From assembly GCA_019245455.1 (NCBI GenBank), contig JAFARM010000402.1, positions 1 through 7,509 of the forward strand: a stretch of 7,509 bases of DNA, read 5' to 3'. Made by a program: the position numbers and the translations under genes. Below, one piece after another: positions 1 to 6,737 of this stretch. Position 1 is the stretch's first letter; each line of letters opens with the position of its first letter. Under the pieces are notes generated by a model, which had not been told where the DNA came from, did no database searches, and was given only the letters and a program-made list of their open reading frames with translations. The DNA comes from Sphingomonadaceae bacterium (lineage in GTDB: Bacteria; Pseudomonadota; Alphaproteobacteria; Sphingomonadales; Sphingomonadaceae).

Positions 1-743
<743 letters not shown>

Positions 744-750
744 GGAAGAC

Positions 751-865
751 CCTCCCCTCCCCTTCAGGGGAGGGGCCAGGGGTGGGGCAGGCGGTGGGAA
801 AGCGAAGGCGCTCGGCCGCGCCCTCGCTCCCCACCCCCGACCCCTCCCTTGAAGGGGAGGGGAGG
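751..865. repeat. Large GC-rich inverted repeat filling the dnaK-dnaJ gap
   Basis: Two 37-nt arms, 751-787 and 829-865, are inverted copies of each other at 34 of 37 positions by my hand alignment, separated by 41 nt. Each arm is itself nearly palindromic: 754-775 reads cccctcccct-tc-aggggagggg with perfect 10-bp arms, and 841-862 is the same with one mismatch. The two copies probably belong to a dispersed C/G-tract palindrome family of the host genome (inference; only these two copies are visible). In the dnaK-dnaJ transcript it could fold into one long hairpin or two small ones, which may affect the relative expression or processing of dnaK and dnaJ. There is no T-run, so a classical intrinsic terminator is not supported. 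Confidence 0.85.
861..865 (+). promoter_or_regulatory. dnaJ ribosome binding site embedded in the repeat
   Basis: GGAGG lies 5 nt before the dnaJ ATG at 871 and forms the last five bases of the right arm of the inverted repeat. When the long hairpin forms, these bases pair with 751-755, so ribosome access to dnaJ could depend on RNA structure. The motif and spacing are seen directly; the regulatory consequence is inference. Confidence 0.6.
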
Positions 866-870
866 CGCGG

Positions 871-2004
871 ATGACCACCGACATCGACTATTACGAGCTG
901 CTCGAATGCGAGCGCGGGGCCGACGACGCGACGCTGAAGTCGGCCTATCGCCGCCTCGCGATCAAGTGGCATCCCGACAAGAATCCAGGGGATGCCGCCG
1001 CCGAGCAGCGCTTCAAGGCGATCAACGAGGCCTATGATTGCCTCAAGGACCCGCAGAAGCGCGCCGCCTACGACCGTTACGGCAAGGCCGCGTTCCAGGG
1101 CGGCGGCGGCGGTCCCGGGATGGGACCGGGCTTCGCCGGCTTCTCCGACATCTTCGAGGACATCTTCGGCCAGTTCACCGGCCGCGGCCGGCAGCCGTCG
1201 GGGCGCGGCCAGGACCTGCGCTACGACCTCGAACTGACCTTCGAGGAGGCGTTCGCCGGCAAGGACGCGACGCTGCAGATGGAGGTCGCCGCCACCTGCA
1301 CCACCTGCGACGGGCGCGGGGCCAAGCCAGGCACCAGCGCCAAGACTTGCACCACCTGCCGCGGCCAGGGCAAGGTCGGCATGCGCCAGGGCATGTTCAT
1401 GGTCGAGCGCACCTGCCCGACGTGCCACGGCAGCGGTCAGATCATCTCCGATCCCTGCGACACCTGCCACGGGGCAGGCCGCGTCGAGCGCGAGAAGACG
1501 CTGGAGGTCAAGATTCCCGCCGGGGTCGACGACGGCACGCGCATCCGCGTCGCGGGCGAGGGCGAGGCCGGGCAGCGCGGCGCGGGCCCGGGCGACCTCT
1601 ACATCTTCGTCGCCTTGAAACCGCACCCGATCTTCAAGCGCGACGGCACGACGCTGTTCGCCCATGTCCCGGTGTCGATCACGACGGCGGCTTTGGGCGG
1701 CGAGATCGAGGTGCCGGGGCTCGACAAGGCCCCGGCGACGATCAAGGTGCCGGCGGGCATCCAGTCGGGCAAGCAGCTTCGTGTCCGCGGACGCGGGATG
1801 CCGGCGCTATCGCAAAGCGGGCGGACGACCGGCTTCGGCGACCTCGTCGTCCAGATCGACGTCGAGACGCCGGTCAAGCTGTCGAAGCGCCAGCGCGAGC
1901 TGCTCGAGGAGTTCCAGGCGCTCGAGGCGGGTGAAGGCAATTTCCCAGCGCAGTCGGGCTTCTTCGCCAAGATCAAGGGAATGTGGAGTGAGCTGACTGA
2001 GTAG
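871..2004 (+). CDS. dnaJ: Co-chaperone DnaJ (Hsp40, type I)
   Basis: This 377-residue protein is a full-length DnaJ, the cytoplasmic co-chaperone that delivers unfolded proteins to DnaK and stimulates its ATPase. The J domain spans about residues 6-71 with the essential HPD at 34-36. A Gly/Phe-rich linker follows (about 76-105, [15 protein letters not shown]). The zinc-binding region has four CxxCxGxG-type motifs: C143/C146 (DGRG), C160/C163 (RGQG), C182/C185 (HGSG) and C196/C199 (HGAG). The C-terminal substrate-binding domains carry [20 protein letters not shown] and [19 protein letters not shown]. The ATG at 871 is supported by GGAGG five bases upstream and by the J domain starting right after it. 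It lies 127 nt downstream of dnaK and is probably co-transcribed with it. No key residue is missing. Confidence 0.98.
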   Translation: MTTDIDYYELLECERGADDATLKSAYRRLAIKWHPDKNPGDAAAEQRFKAINEAYDCLKDPQKRAAYDRYGKAAFQGGGGGPGMGPGFAGFSDIFEDIFGQFTGRGRQPSGRGQDLRYDLELTFEEAFAGKDATLQMEVAATCTTCDGRGAKPGTSAKTCTTCRGQGKVGMRQGMFMVERTCPTCHGSGQIISDPCDTCHGAGRVEREKTLEVKIPAGVDDGTRIRVAGEGEAGQRGAGPGDLYIFVALKPHPIFKRDGTTLFAHVPVSITTAALGGEIEVPGLDKAPATIKVPAGIQSGKQLRVRGRGMPALSQSGRTTGFGDLVVQIDVETPVKLSKRQRELLEEFQALEAGEGNFPAQSGFFAKIKGMWSELTE

Positions 2005-2032
2005 GCTGGGGCCTCCCCGACGCTCTCTACCC

Positions 2033-2104
2033 GTCATCCCCGCGAAAGCGGGGACCCATCTCCCGAGGCTTGGGGAGATGGGTCCCCGCTTTCGCGGGGA
2101 TGAC
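2033..2104. repeat. Perfect 32-bp inverted repeat (dispersed palindromic element)
   Basis: The arms 2033-2064 and 2073-2104 are exact reverse complements over 32 nt around an 8-nt loop (gaggcttg). Each arm begins or ends with gtcatccccgcgaaagcggg, which contains its own small palindrome (ccccgc-gaaa-gcgggg). This is the common proteobacterial dispersed element whose translation yields the spurious peptide PRKRGPIS...RWVPAFAGMT. It lies between the convergent dnaJ and the glycine-zipper gene, where such a strong hairpin could stop or stabilise transcripts from either side. There is no T-tract on either strand. Apparent reading frames across it are artefacts of the repeat. Confidence 0.92.
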
Positions 2105-2147
2105 ACGCTATAGAGTAGCCGCGCGATACCTCGCGCGGCCGCAAGGC

Positions 2148-2597
2148 TCAGCAGTTGCGCTCGACCGTATCGCCGACCGCCGCCCCGACGCCCGCACCGG
2201 CGACGGTCGCCAGCCCGCGGTCGTGGCGCGTGCCCGCCGCATTGCCGATCAGCCCGCCCGCGATCGCCCCGAGCAGCGCGCCGCCGCCGGAGTCGCGGCA
2301 GCGGTAGCGGTAGACGGGGGCCGGGGCGTAAGCATAGCCGCCGCTGTAATAGCTCGGCGCGACATAGGCCGCGGGCGGCGCATAATAAGCCGGCGGCGCG
2401 TAATAAGCGGGCGGCGGCGCGTAATAAACCGGCGGCGCATAGTAATAGGGCCGGTACACCGGATAAGGCCGGTAGTAGCCATAGCCATAGTACGGCGCAC
2501 CGACGACGACGCCCGCCCGCCACCAGGCTGCGGCCGGGGTGGCGGCGGCCGCAGCCACGGTGGCGACGAGGGCGGCGCCGAGAAGAAACCGCGTCAT
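2148..2597 (-). CDS. Secreted Tyr/Pro-rich glycine-zipper protein
   Basis: This 149-residue protein begins with a clear signal peptide (MTRFLLGAALVATVAAAAATPAAA, likely cut before WW at 25-26), so it should be exported to the periplasm or outer membrane. Residues 36-98 are extremely rich in Tyr and Pro, with four YYAPP units at 52-75. The C-terminal part (104-149) contains GGGALLGAIAGGLIGNAAG and VAGAGVGAAVGDTVER, a glycine-zipper two-helix pattern like the Rickettsia 17-kDa-antigen and YMGG-like families, which are usually tied to the outer membrane or cell envelope. There are two cysteines, C100 and the C-terminal C149, but no lipobox. The ATG at 2597 is supported by AGGAGG (complement of 2604-2609), seven bases upstream. 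It is on the same strand as cobT, 119 nt downstream, with a hairpin between them, so it is probably its own unit. Longer frames running on upstream are shadows of cobT. Its function is unknown. Confidence 0.88.
   Translation of the reverse strand: MTRFLLGAALVATVAAAAATPAAAWWRAGVVVGAPYYGYGYYRPYPVYRPYYYAPPVYYAPPPAYYAPPAYYAPPAAYVAPSYYSGGYAYAPAPVYRYRCRDSGGGALLGAIAGGLIGNAAGTRHDRGLATVAGAGVGAAVGDTVERNC
2373..2447 (-). repeat. Short tandem coding repeat (YYAPP units)
   Basis: Within the glycine-zipper gene, units reading roughly ggcggcgcrtaataarc on the plus strand recur four times at 18-21 nt spacing and encode YYAPP repeats separated by V, PA and A. Imperfect repeats of this kind can vary in copy number between strains. 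Confidence 0.65.
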
Positions 2598-2697
2598 GCG
2601 ATACCTCCTGTTGAACGATCTCAGAACCTTACGCGAGGCACGGCGGATTTCCCCCGGCCGCCCCGCGGCCGTTGCTGTTTCCGGCAGAGGCCGTGAA

Positions 2698-2729
2698 CCG
2701 GCGCTGAACCCGGCGTTCAGCGGCGCCGG
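2698..2729 (-). terminator. Hairpin at the end of cobT
   Basis: The arms ccggcgctgaac (2698-2709) and gttcagcggcgccgg (2715-2729) pair over about 12 bp with a 3-nt bulge. The inner 8 bp are perfect around a 5-nt loop (2710-2714). The structure overlaps the cobT stop codon at 2717-2719. On the minus strand it is followed by only two Ts, so it is at best a weak intrinsic terminator or an RNA-stabilising stem. Confidence 0.4.
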
Positions 2730-4564
2730 GTGCTTCCCTCTTCCTCGAACAGCTGCGCCAGCTGCTCGATGATCGTGCCGCCCAGCTGCTCGGCGTCCAT
2801 GATGGTAACGGCGCGGCTGTAGTAGCGCGTCACGTCGTGGCCGATGCCGATGGCGACCAGCTCGACCGGCGAGCGGCTCTCGATCATGCCGATCACCTGC
2901 CGCAGGTGGCGCTCGAGATAGTTGCCTGTGTTGACCGACAGCGTCGAATCGTCGACCGGCGCGCCGTCGGAGATGACCATCAGGATGCGCCGGTCCTCGG
3001 GCCGCCCGAGCATCCGGCTGTGCGCCCACAGCAGCGCCTCGCCGTCGATGTTCTCCTTCAGCAGCCCCTCGCGCATCATCAGCCCGAGGTTCTTGCGCGC
3101 CCGCCGCCACGGGGCGTCGGCCGCCTTGTAGACGATGTGGCGCAGGTCATTGAGCCGCCCGGGCTTCGCCGGACGCCCGGCGGCGAGCCACTTCTCGCGG
3201 GATTGCCCGCCCTTCCACGCGCGTGTCGTGAAGCCCAGGATCTCGGTCTTGACCGCGCAGCGTTCGAGGGTGCGCGCCAGGATGTCGGCGCAGATCGCCG
3301 CGATCGAGATCGGCCGCCCGCGCATCGAACCCGAGTTGTCGATCAGCAGCGTGACGACCGTGTCGCGGAACTGGGTGTCGCGCTCGACCTTGTAGCTGAG
3401 CGCGTGGCCCGGCGTGGTCACGATCCGCACCAGCCGCGCGGCATCGAGCAGCCCCTCTTCCTGGTCGAAGTCCCAGCTGCGGTTCTGCTGCGCCATCAGC
3501 CGGCGCTGCAGCCGGTTGGCGAGCTTGGTGACGGCACCCTGCAGGTGGAGCAGCTGCTGGTCGAGGTAGCCGCGCAGCCGCGTCAGCTCCTCGGGGTCGC
3601 ACAGGTCCTCGGCCGCAACGACCTCGTCGAAGGCGGTGGTGTAGGGGTGGTAGTCGAACCCCGGCGGCAGGTCGTGGAGCGACGGCGTCGGCCGCCACGG
3701 CGTTGTGCCCTCGCGCCCCTCCTCGCCCATCTCGGCCTCGGACACGGCTTCGGTGTCCATCTCGACCTCGCGGGTCTCGCTCTCCTCGGAGGATTGCGAC
3801 GAGTCCTCAGCCCGCGTCTCGACCGACGACTCCTGCCCGGCCGTCTCGCCCTGGTCCTCCTGTCCCTCATCGCCGGCGTCGTCGGCGGGGTCGTCGTCGC
3901 TCTCGTCGTCGCTGTCCTCAGGCGTCCGGTCGGGGTCGTCGCCGAGGCCGAGGTCGTTCAGCACGCGCTTCATCACGCGCGAGAAGGCGGCCTGGTCGCC
4001 GACGTTGGCGGCAAGGTCGTCGAGGTGCGCGCCGGCCTTGGCTTCGATCCCGTCGCGGACCAGCGCCATCGCCGCTGCCGCCGCCTTGGGCGGCGCCTGG
4101 CCGGTCAGGCGCTCGCGGACGACGAGGCCGAGCGCAGTCGCCAGCGGCACCTCGTCGGCGGTGCGGGCGCGGACGATCGGGTCGGTCCTGATCCGCGCCT
4201 CGGTCATGCGGTCGAGGTTGAGGGCGACGCCCGCCATCTCGGCCCCGCCGATCGCCTCGATCCGCGCCTGCTCGACCGCGTTGACGATGTCGCGCGCGAC
4301 GCCGGCGTCGGGCAGGTCGGCGGCGAAGGCGCGGGCATCGTGGTGGCGCTTCCTCAGCGCAAACGAGTCCGCCCAGCCGCGCGACTCGGCGACCTGCTCG
4401 GCGCCGAGCGCGCGGCCCGGCTGCGGCACGCGCGCCTGGTCGCCGAAGCACGACGGCTTGTCAGCGGTGTAACTGAGGTCGAAATCGGGCTCGTGCCCCA
4501 GCGCGCGCAGCGTCGCGGCGAGCGCCTGGCGGAAATCCTCGATCGGGTTGTCGGGCTGGGGCAT
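2717..4564 (-). CDS. cobT: Aerobic cobaltochelatase subunit CobT (VWA domain)
   Basis: This 615-residue protein is CobT of the CobNST cobaltochelatase, which inserts Co2+ into hydrogenobyrinate a,c-diamide in the aerobic cobalamin pathway. CobT and the AAA+ protein CobS form the ATP-driven chaperone part. It is not the unrelated phosphoribosyltransferase also called CobT. The N-terminal CobT domain spans about 1-205. A very acidic Asp/Glu/Ser linker covers about 209-285. The conserved [21 protein letters not shown] (294-314) comes next, then a helical region to about 400. The C-terminal von Willebrand A domain (about 402-605) has an intact metal-ion site, DNSGSM (D409, S411, S413) with D533 in ISDGAP. 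The length is close to the roughly 630 residues usual for the family. The ATG at 4564 has no strong Shine-Dalgarno; gggac is the best nearby match. cobS is on the same strand but 2.2 kb upstream, separated by an accessory block. An equally long frame on the opposite strand is a GC-rich shadow. Confidence 0.96.
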   Translation of the reverse strand: MPQPDNPIEDFRQALAATLRALGHEPDFDLSYTADKPSCFGDQARVPQPGRALGAEQVAESRGWADSFALRKRHHDARAFAADLPDAGVARDIVNAVEQARIEAIGGAEMAGVALNLDRMTEARIRTDPIVRARTADEVPLATALGLVVRERLTGQAPPKAAAAAMALVRDGIEAKAGAHLDDLAANVGDQAAFSRVMKRVLNDLGLGDDPDRTPEDSDDESDDDPADDAGDEGQEDQGETAGQESSVETRAEDSSQSSEESETREVEMDTEAVSEAEMGEEGREGTTPWRPTPSLHDLPPGFDYHPYTTAFDEVVAAEDLCDPEELTRLRGYLDQQLLHLQGAVTKLANRLQRRLMAQQNRSWDFDQEEGLLDAARLVRIVTTPGHALSYKVERDTQFRDTVVTLLIDNSGSMRGRPISIAAICADILARTLERCAVKTEILGFTTRAWKGGQSREKWLAAGRPAKPGRLNDLRHIVYKAADAPWRRARKNLGLMMREGLLKENIDGEALLWAHSRMLGRPEDRRILMVISDGAPVDDSTLSVNTGNYLERHLRQVIGMIESRSPVELVAIGIGHDVTRYYSRAVTIMDAEQLGGTIIEQLAQLFEEEGSTRRR

Positions 4565-4766
4565 CAGCCGGTCCCGTCAGCGAACCGGAACGGTACATCG
4601 ACCGATCCCGAAGTTGACGAAGGTAGCGCTGCGCCCCCCTCGGCCTCCCCCCTCGTCGAACCGCTGCGGTGTCTCGGGGCGTAAAGGGGCAGGGTGAGAA
4701 ACCGAATCACCCCGGCAGTCTAGCCGCTTCGACCCGCTGTAGGACAGGGCAAACCGCCGCCCCGGC
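4565..4766. other. Non-coding gap between vapC and cobT
   Basis: I see no gene in these 202 bases. They must hold the 5' control region of cobT and the end of the vapC transcript, both on the minus strand. A small palindrome, gggtga (4692-4697) and tcaccc (4707-4712) with a 9-nt loop, is the only structure noticed. I could not pick out a convincing -35/-10 pair. Because cobT is cut off from cobS by the cargo block, it may need its own promoter here. Confidence 0.5.
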
Positions 4767-5156
4767 CTACCACAGCACCCTACAGCCGAACGCCGCGAAG
4801 GCGGGGTCGCGCGTGACGACGGTCAGCCGCTCCTCCAGCGCCTGGGCGGCGATCAGCCGGTCGAAGGGATCGCGATGATCGCCGGGCAGTCGGCCGGCAC
4901 GGAGCGCATGAGCCTGCGTCACCAGAAGCGGAACGAACCGATGCTCAATCATCAGCGCGGGAAAGCGCAGCGAGGGGTCGCCGATATCGTTCATCTTCCC
5001 GACCCGGAGTTTGATCGCAACCTCGAAGGCGCTGGCGACGCTGACCCATGGATGCACGGCATCGGTGATGGCCGTACGGGCCAACGGCGACAGCAGCGGT
5101 GATCCCCGCCACCACCACAATGCCGCATGGGTGTCGAGCAGCAGCACCGGCGTCAC
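4767..5156 (-). CDS. vapC: PIN-domain toxin, VapC family
   Basis: This 129-residue protein has the layout of COG3744-like PIN-domain ribonucleases, toxins of type II toxin-antitoxin pairs that cut RNA in a metal-dependent way. The acidic catalytic residues appear in order: D8 in LLLDTHAALWW, E45 in VASAFEVAIK, D96/D99 in GDHRDPFDRLIAAQA, and D117 in VVTRDPAF. All are intact, so the nuclease is probably active. I chose the GTG at 5156 because it overlaps the antitoxin stop (GTGA), a typical coupled arrangement, and places the first PIN strand at the N-terminus. The longer open frame upstream reads through the antitoxin in another frame and is not real. The cellular RNA target cannot be told from sequence. 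Confidence 0.93.
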   Translation of the reverse strand: MTPVLLLDTHAALWWWRGSPLLSPLARTAITDAVHPWVSVASAFEVAIKLRVGKMNDIGDPSLRFPALMIEHRFVPLLVTQAHALRAGRLPGDHRDPFDRLIAAQALEERLTVVTRDPAFAAFGCRVLW

Positions 5157-5413
5157 AGGATGTTCGAGTATTTGCCTTCCCACGCGTCGAGTTCGTCGTC
5201 GGGGAGCGGCTCGAGCCAGAACTCGTCGGGGACGGCTGCCAGCTCCGGCCAGCCGCCCGGCACGCGCTTGAACGGCGCCGGCTCCTCGAGCTTGACCAGC
5301 CGCGCGTACGGCTTGCCCGCCTTGGCGATGACGATCTCCTCGCCGGCGTGGGCGCGTTCGATCAGCTTGGAGAAATTCGTCTTGGCTTCGTGGACGTTGA
5401 CGGTCGCGGGCAT
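5153..5413 (-). CDS. Phd/YefM-type antitoxin of the VapC pair
   Basis: This 86-residue protein starts MPATVNVHEAKTNFSKLIERAHAGEEIVIAKAGKPYARLVKL, the classical N-terminal DNA-binding and dimerisation domain of Phd/YefM antitoxins (the VxExKxxFSxLixxxxxGEEixIxkxGkPxAxL pattern). The variable C-terminus (about 55-86, rich in W, E, D and P) should wrap around and block the VapC active site, and the N-terminal domain should repress the operon. The ATG at 5413 is supported by GGGAGG (complement of 5419-5424) five bases upstream and by the family N-terminus. An in-frame upstream extension to 5533 is not supported by homology. The stop overlaps the toxin start by four bases. Confidence 0.93.
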   Translation of the reverse strand: MPATVNVHEAKTNFSKLIERAHAGEEIVIAKAGKPYARLVKLEEPAPFKRVPGGWPELAAVPDEFWLEPLPDDELDAWEGKYSNIL

Positions 5414-5571
5414 GGTGGCCTCCCTTGGTCCACTTAGTCCATTGAACATGGTGTGCAAGCGGGATGCTTCGTTCGCGTGCAATTTTCGCCGTGAGAACGG
5501 CTGTACGCGCCACCGCTGGCACTGGCTCGACAACGTTCCGGCACGGGCATAGCCTAATGACGGGGGGTATC
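5414..5571. promoter_or_regulatory. Shared divergent control region of the toxin-antitoxin and FRG modules
   Basis: These 158 bases separate the 5' ends of the antitoxin gene (leftward) and the FRG gene (rightward), so both promoters must lie here or within the flanking genes. Rightward, tcgaca (5527-5532), 17 nt, then tagcct (5550-5555) is a weak sigma70-like match, but it would leave a leader of only about 10 nt. Leftward, I see no convincing -10/-35 pair. The tandem 9-bp repeat next to the antitoxin is listed separately. Confidence 0.4.
5424..5441 (-). promoter_or_regulatory. Tandem 9-bp repeat upstream of the antitoxin, possible operator
   Basis: On the minus strand TGGACTAAG is followed directly by TGGACCAAG (8 of 9 identical), ending within the Shine-Dalgarno of the antitoxin gene. 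Phd-type antitoxins repress their own operon by binding repeats near the start, so this is a plausible operator. The repeat is seen directly; its role is inference. Confidence 0.4.
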
Positions 5572-6360
5572 ATGCCAAGACCGTCGAAGGCCGATGCCGC
5601 GGTCGCGCGCAGGGTCGCCGAACGGCGGGCACGCGAACGTTGGGTCAAGTTCGTCGAGTGGATGCAGGAGCGTCAAGCGGCGCGCTGGGTATTCCGCGGC
5701 GAACCCAAGTGCGCGACGGCATTGCGCCCGGCGATCGGACGGAATGCCGCGTCATGGGACAGCGGTCGCGAGTTCCTTCTCTACGACCTGTTCGACCACC
5801 GCAGCCGCCTGTATCAGCCGGGCAACAGCAAGCTCCAGTTTATCGAGGTCATGGCCTGGTCGCAGCATCACGGGCTGCCAACGCGGCTGCTCGACTGGAC
5901 GACCAATCCACTCGCCGCGGCGTTCTTCGCGGTGCAGACGTCGCGGAAGGATACGATCGTTCATGCCGTGGACGTCGCCGAGGTCGGGTTTTTCGCCGAA
6001 AGCGACGTGCAGCTGAGCACCGCGATCAGGGCGCTCGGCGAGACCAAGTTTATCGAAACCGCACCACTCTCGCCGCGCATCGCCGCTCAGCGCGGCCTCT
6101 TCAGTCTCCACCACCAGCCGAACATCAACTGGAAACCTCCCGGTCGCGATCGTGTCAGCGACTGCTTTGTCATCGAAGCCGGGTCGCGGCCTTATTTCCT
6201 GCAACGGTTGAATCAGCTTGGCTTCGATGCCGCGACCATCATGACCGATCTGGACGGGCTGTGCGCCAGCTTGCGATGGTGGTATCAGTCCGGCCTGCCG
6301 ACGGCCTCGACGATCGGCCGTCGAGTCGCGATCCGCTCGAGTTCTCGGAGCATGAGATGA
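5572..6360 (+). CDS. FRG domain-containing protein
   Basis: This 262-residue protein carries the FRG domain, named for its Phe-Arg-Gly motif, seen here as WVFRGEP (FRG at 41-43) followed by ALRPAIGR. Other conserved blocks are WSQHHGLPTRLLDWTTNPL (96-114) with AAAFFAV after it, and RIAAQRGLFSLHHQP (169-183). The biochemical role of the domain is not settled to my knowledge. The residues 1-25 form a basic helical lead (ARRVAERRARERW). There is no signal peptide or membrane segment, so it should be cytoplasmic. I chose the ATG at 5572 because of the G-run at 5562-5567; ATGs at 5557 and 5464 are in frame but lack a better ribosome site. The stop overlaps the start of the next gene (ATGA), so the two are translationally coupled. 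The gene lies divergent to a VapC toxin-antitoxin pair, in a setting typical of acquired defence or stress cargo (inference). Confidence 0.9.
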   Translation: MPRPSKADAAVARRVAERRARERWVKFVEWMQERQAARWVFRGEPKCATALRPAIGRNAASWDSGREFLLYDLFDHRSRLYQPGNSKLQFIEVMAWSQHHGLPTRLLDWTTNPLAAAFFAVQTSRKDTIVHAVDVAEVGFFAESDVQLSTAIRALGETKFIETAPLSPRIAAQRGLFSLHHQPNINWKPPGRDRVSDCFVIEAGSRPYFLQRLNQLGFDAATIMTDLDGLCASLRWWYQSGLPTASTIGRRVAIRSSSRSMR

Positions 6361-6737
6361 ACCCCGCCGCGCGTATCGCCGAGCCGGAGACTCCCGAGGT
6401 TGAAGGGCCTGATCAGGCCGTGGCCGACGATGCGGCGATCCATCGCGCGGTGTCCGCGACCAACTGGTCGACGCTCGCCGGCTGGCGTGTGCTCGAGGAC
6501 CTGGCCGACGATGTCGAACCGGAAAGCATGGTGCTGTATACCGAGGCGCAGCGCCCCGAGGGCGACGCCATCGTCGTTCCCGTCGACCTGACCGTCCTGC
6601 TCCGCTATCACGCCACCGATGAAGCCGTGGCCGCGGAATACCCGGATACGTTCCCGGCGACGATCACGATCGGGCGCGATCGCGAGGGCCTTCGGGTGAC
6701 CGGCATCAAGATCATGCTCGAGCGCAACTTGAGCTGA
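6357..6737 (+). CDS. Unrecognised 126-residue protein coupled to the FRG gene
   Basis: I do not recognise the family. The protein has an acidic, Pro/Glu/Asp-rich and probably flexible N-terminus (1-27, PETPEVEGPDQAVADD), then a likely folded part with a Trp-containing helix (NWSTLAGWRVLEDLAD, 36-51). Alternating beta-like segments follow (SMVLYTE, AIVVPVDLTVLLRYHA, ATITIGRDREGLRVTGIKIML). It has no signal peptide or transmembrane segment. The ATG at 6357 overlaps the FRG stop by four bases, and no separate strong Shine-Dalgarno is seen, so expression by ribosome re-initiation is likely. A dedicated partner, immunity protein or regulator of the FRG protein would fit the tight coupling, but this is inference. 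Its stop codon touches the cobS stop codon on the other strand with no base between. Confidence 0.8.
   Translation: MNPAARIAEPETPEVEGPDQAVADDAAIHRAVSATNWSTLAGWRVLEDLADDVEPESMVLYTEAQRPEGDAIVVPVDLTVLLRYHATDEAVAAEYPDTFPATITIGRDREGLRVTGIKIMLERNLS

Noticed and set aside
1807..2523. A 238-codon minus-strand frame over the hairpin repeat
   Set aside because: It strings together antisense dnaJ, the palindromic repeat (giving the well-known spurious PRKRGPIS...WVPAFAGMT peptide) and another frame of the glycine-zipper gene.
2148..3110. A 320-codon version of the glycine-zipper protein
   Set aside because: The extra 171 N-terminal residues come from cobT in the wrong frame. The signal peptide and AGGAGG site fix the start at 2597.
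2837..4684. A 615-codon open frame on the plus strand opposite cobT
   Set aside because: cobT on the minus strand is recognised from end to end with intact motifs. The opposite frame is rich in R, V, A, D and L with no recognisable domain and is the expected shadow of a high-GC gene.
4692..4712. Small palindrome as a vapC terminator
   Set aside because: The arms are only 6 bp with a 9-nt loop and no T-run follows on the minus strand, so it is too weak to list as a terminator.
5464..5571. A 36-residue longer start for the FRG protein
   Set aside because: The extra residues come from the divergent control region, have no ribosome site, and the G-run before 5572 favours the shorter form. An ATG at 5557 cannot be fully excluded.
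4767..5648. A 293-codon minus-strand frame ending as VapC
   Set aside because: Its first part overlaps the antitoxin and the FRG gene start in other frames. The GTG at 5156 overlapping the antitoxin stop is the natural toxin start.
5640..6356. An upstream extension of the 126-residue protein
   Set aside because: This part runs inside the FRG gene in another frame. FRG conserved motifs prove the other frame is coding, and the ATG at 6357 is the coupled start.
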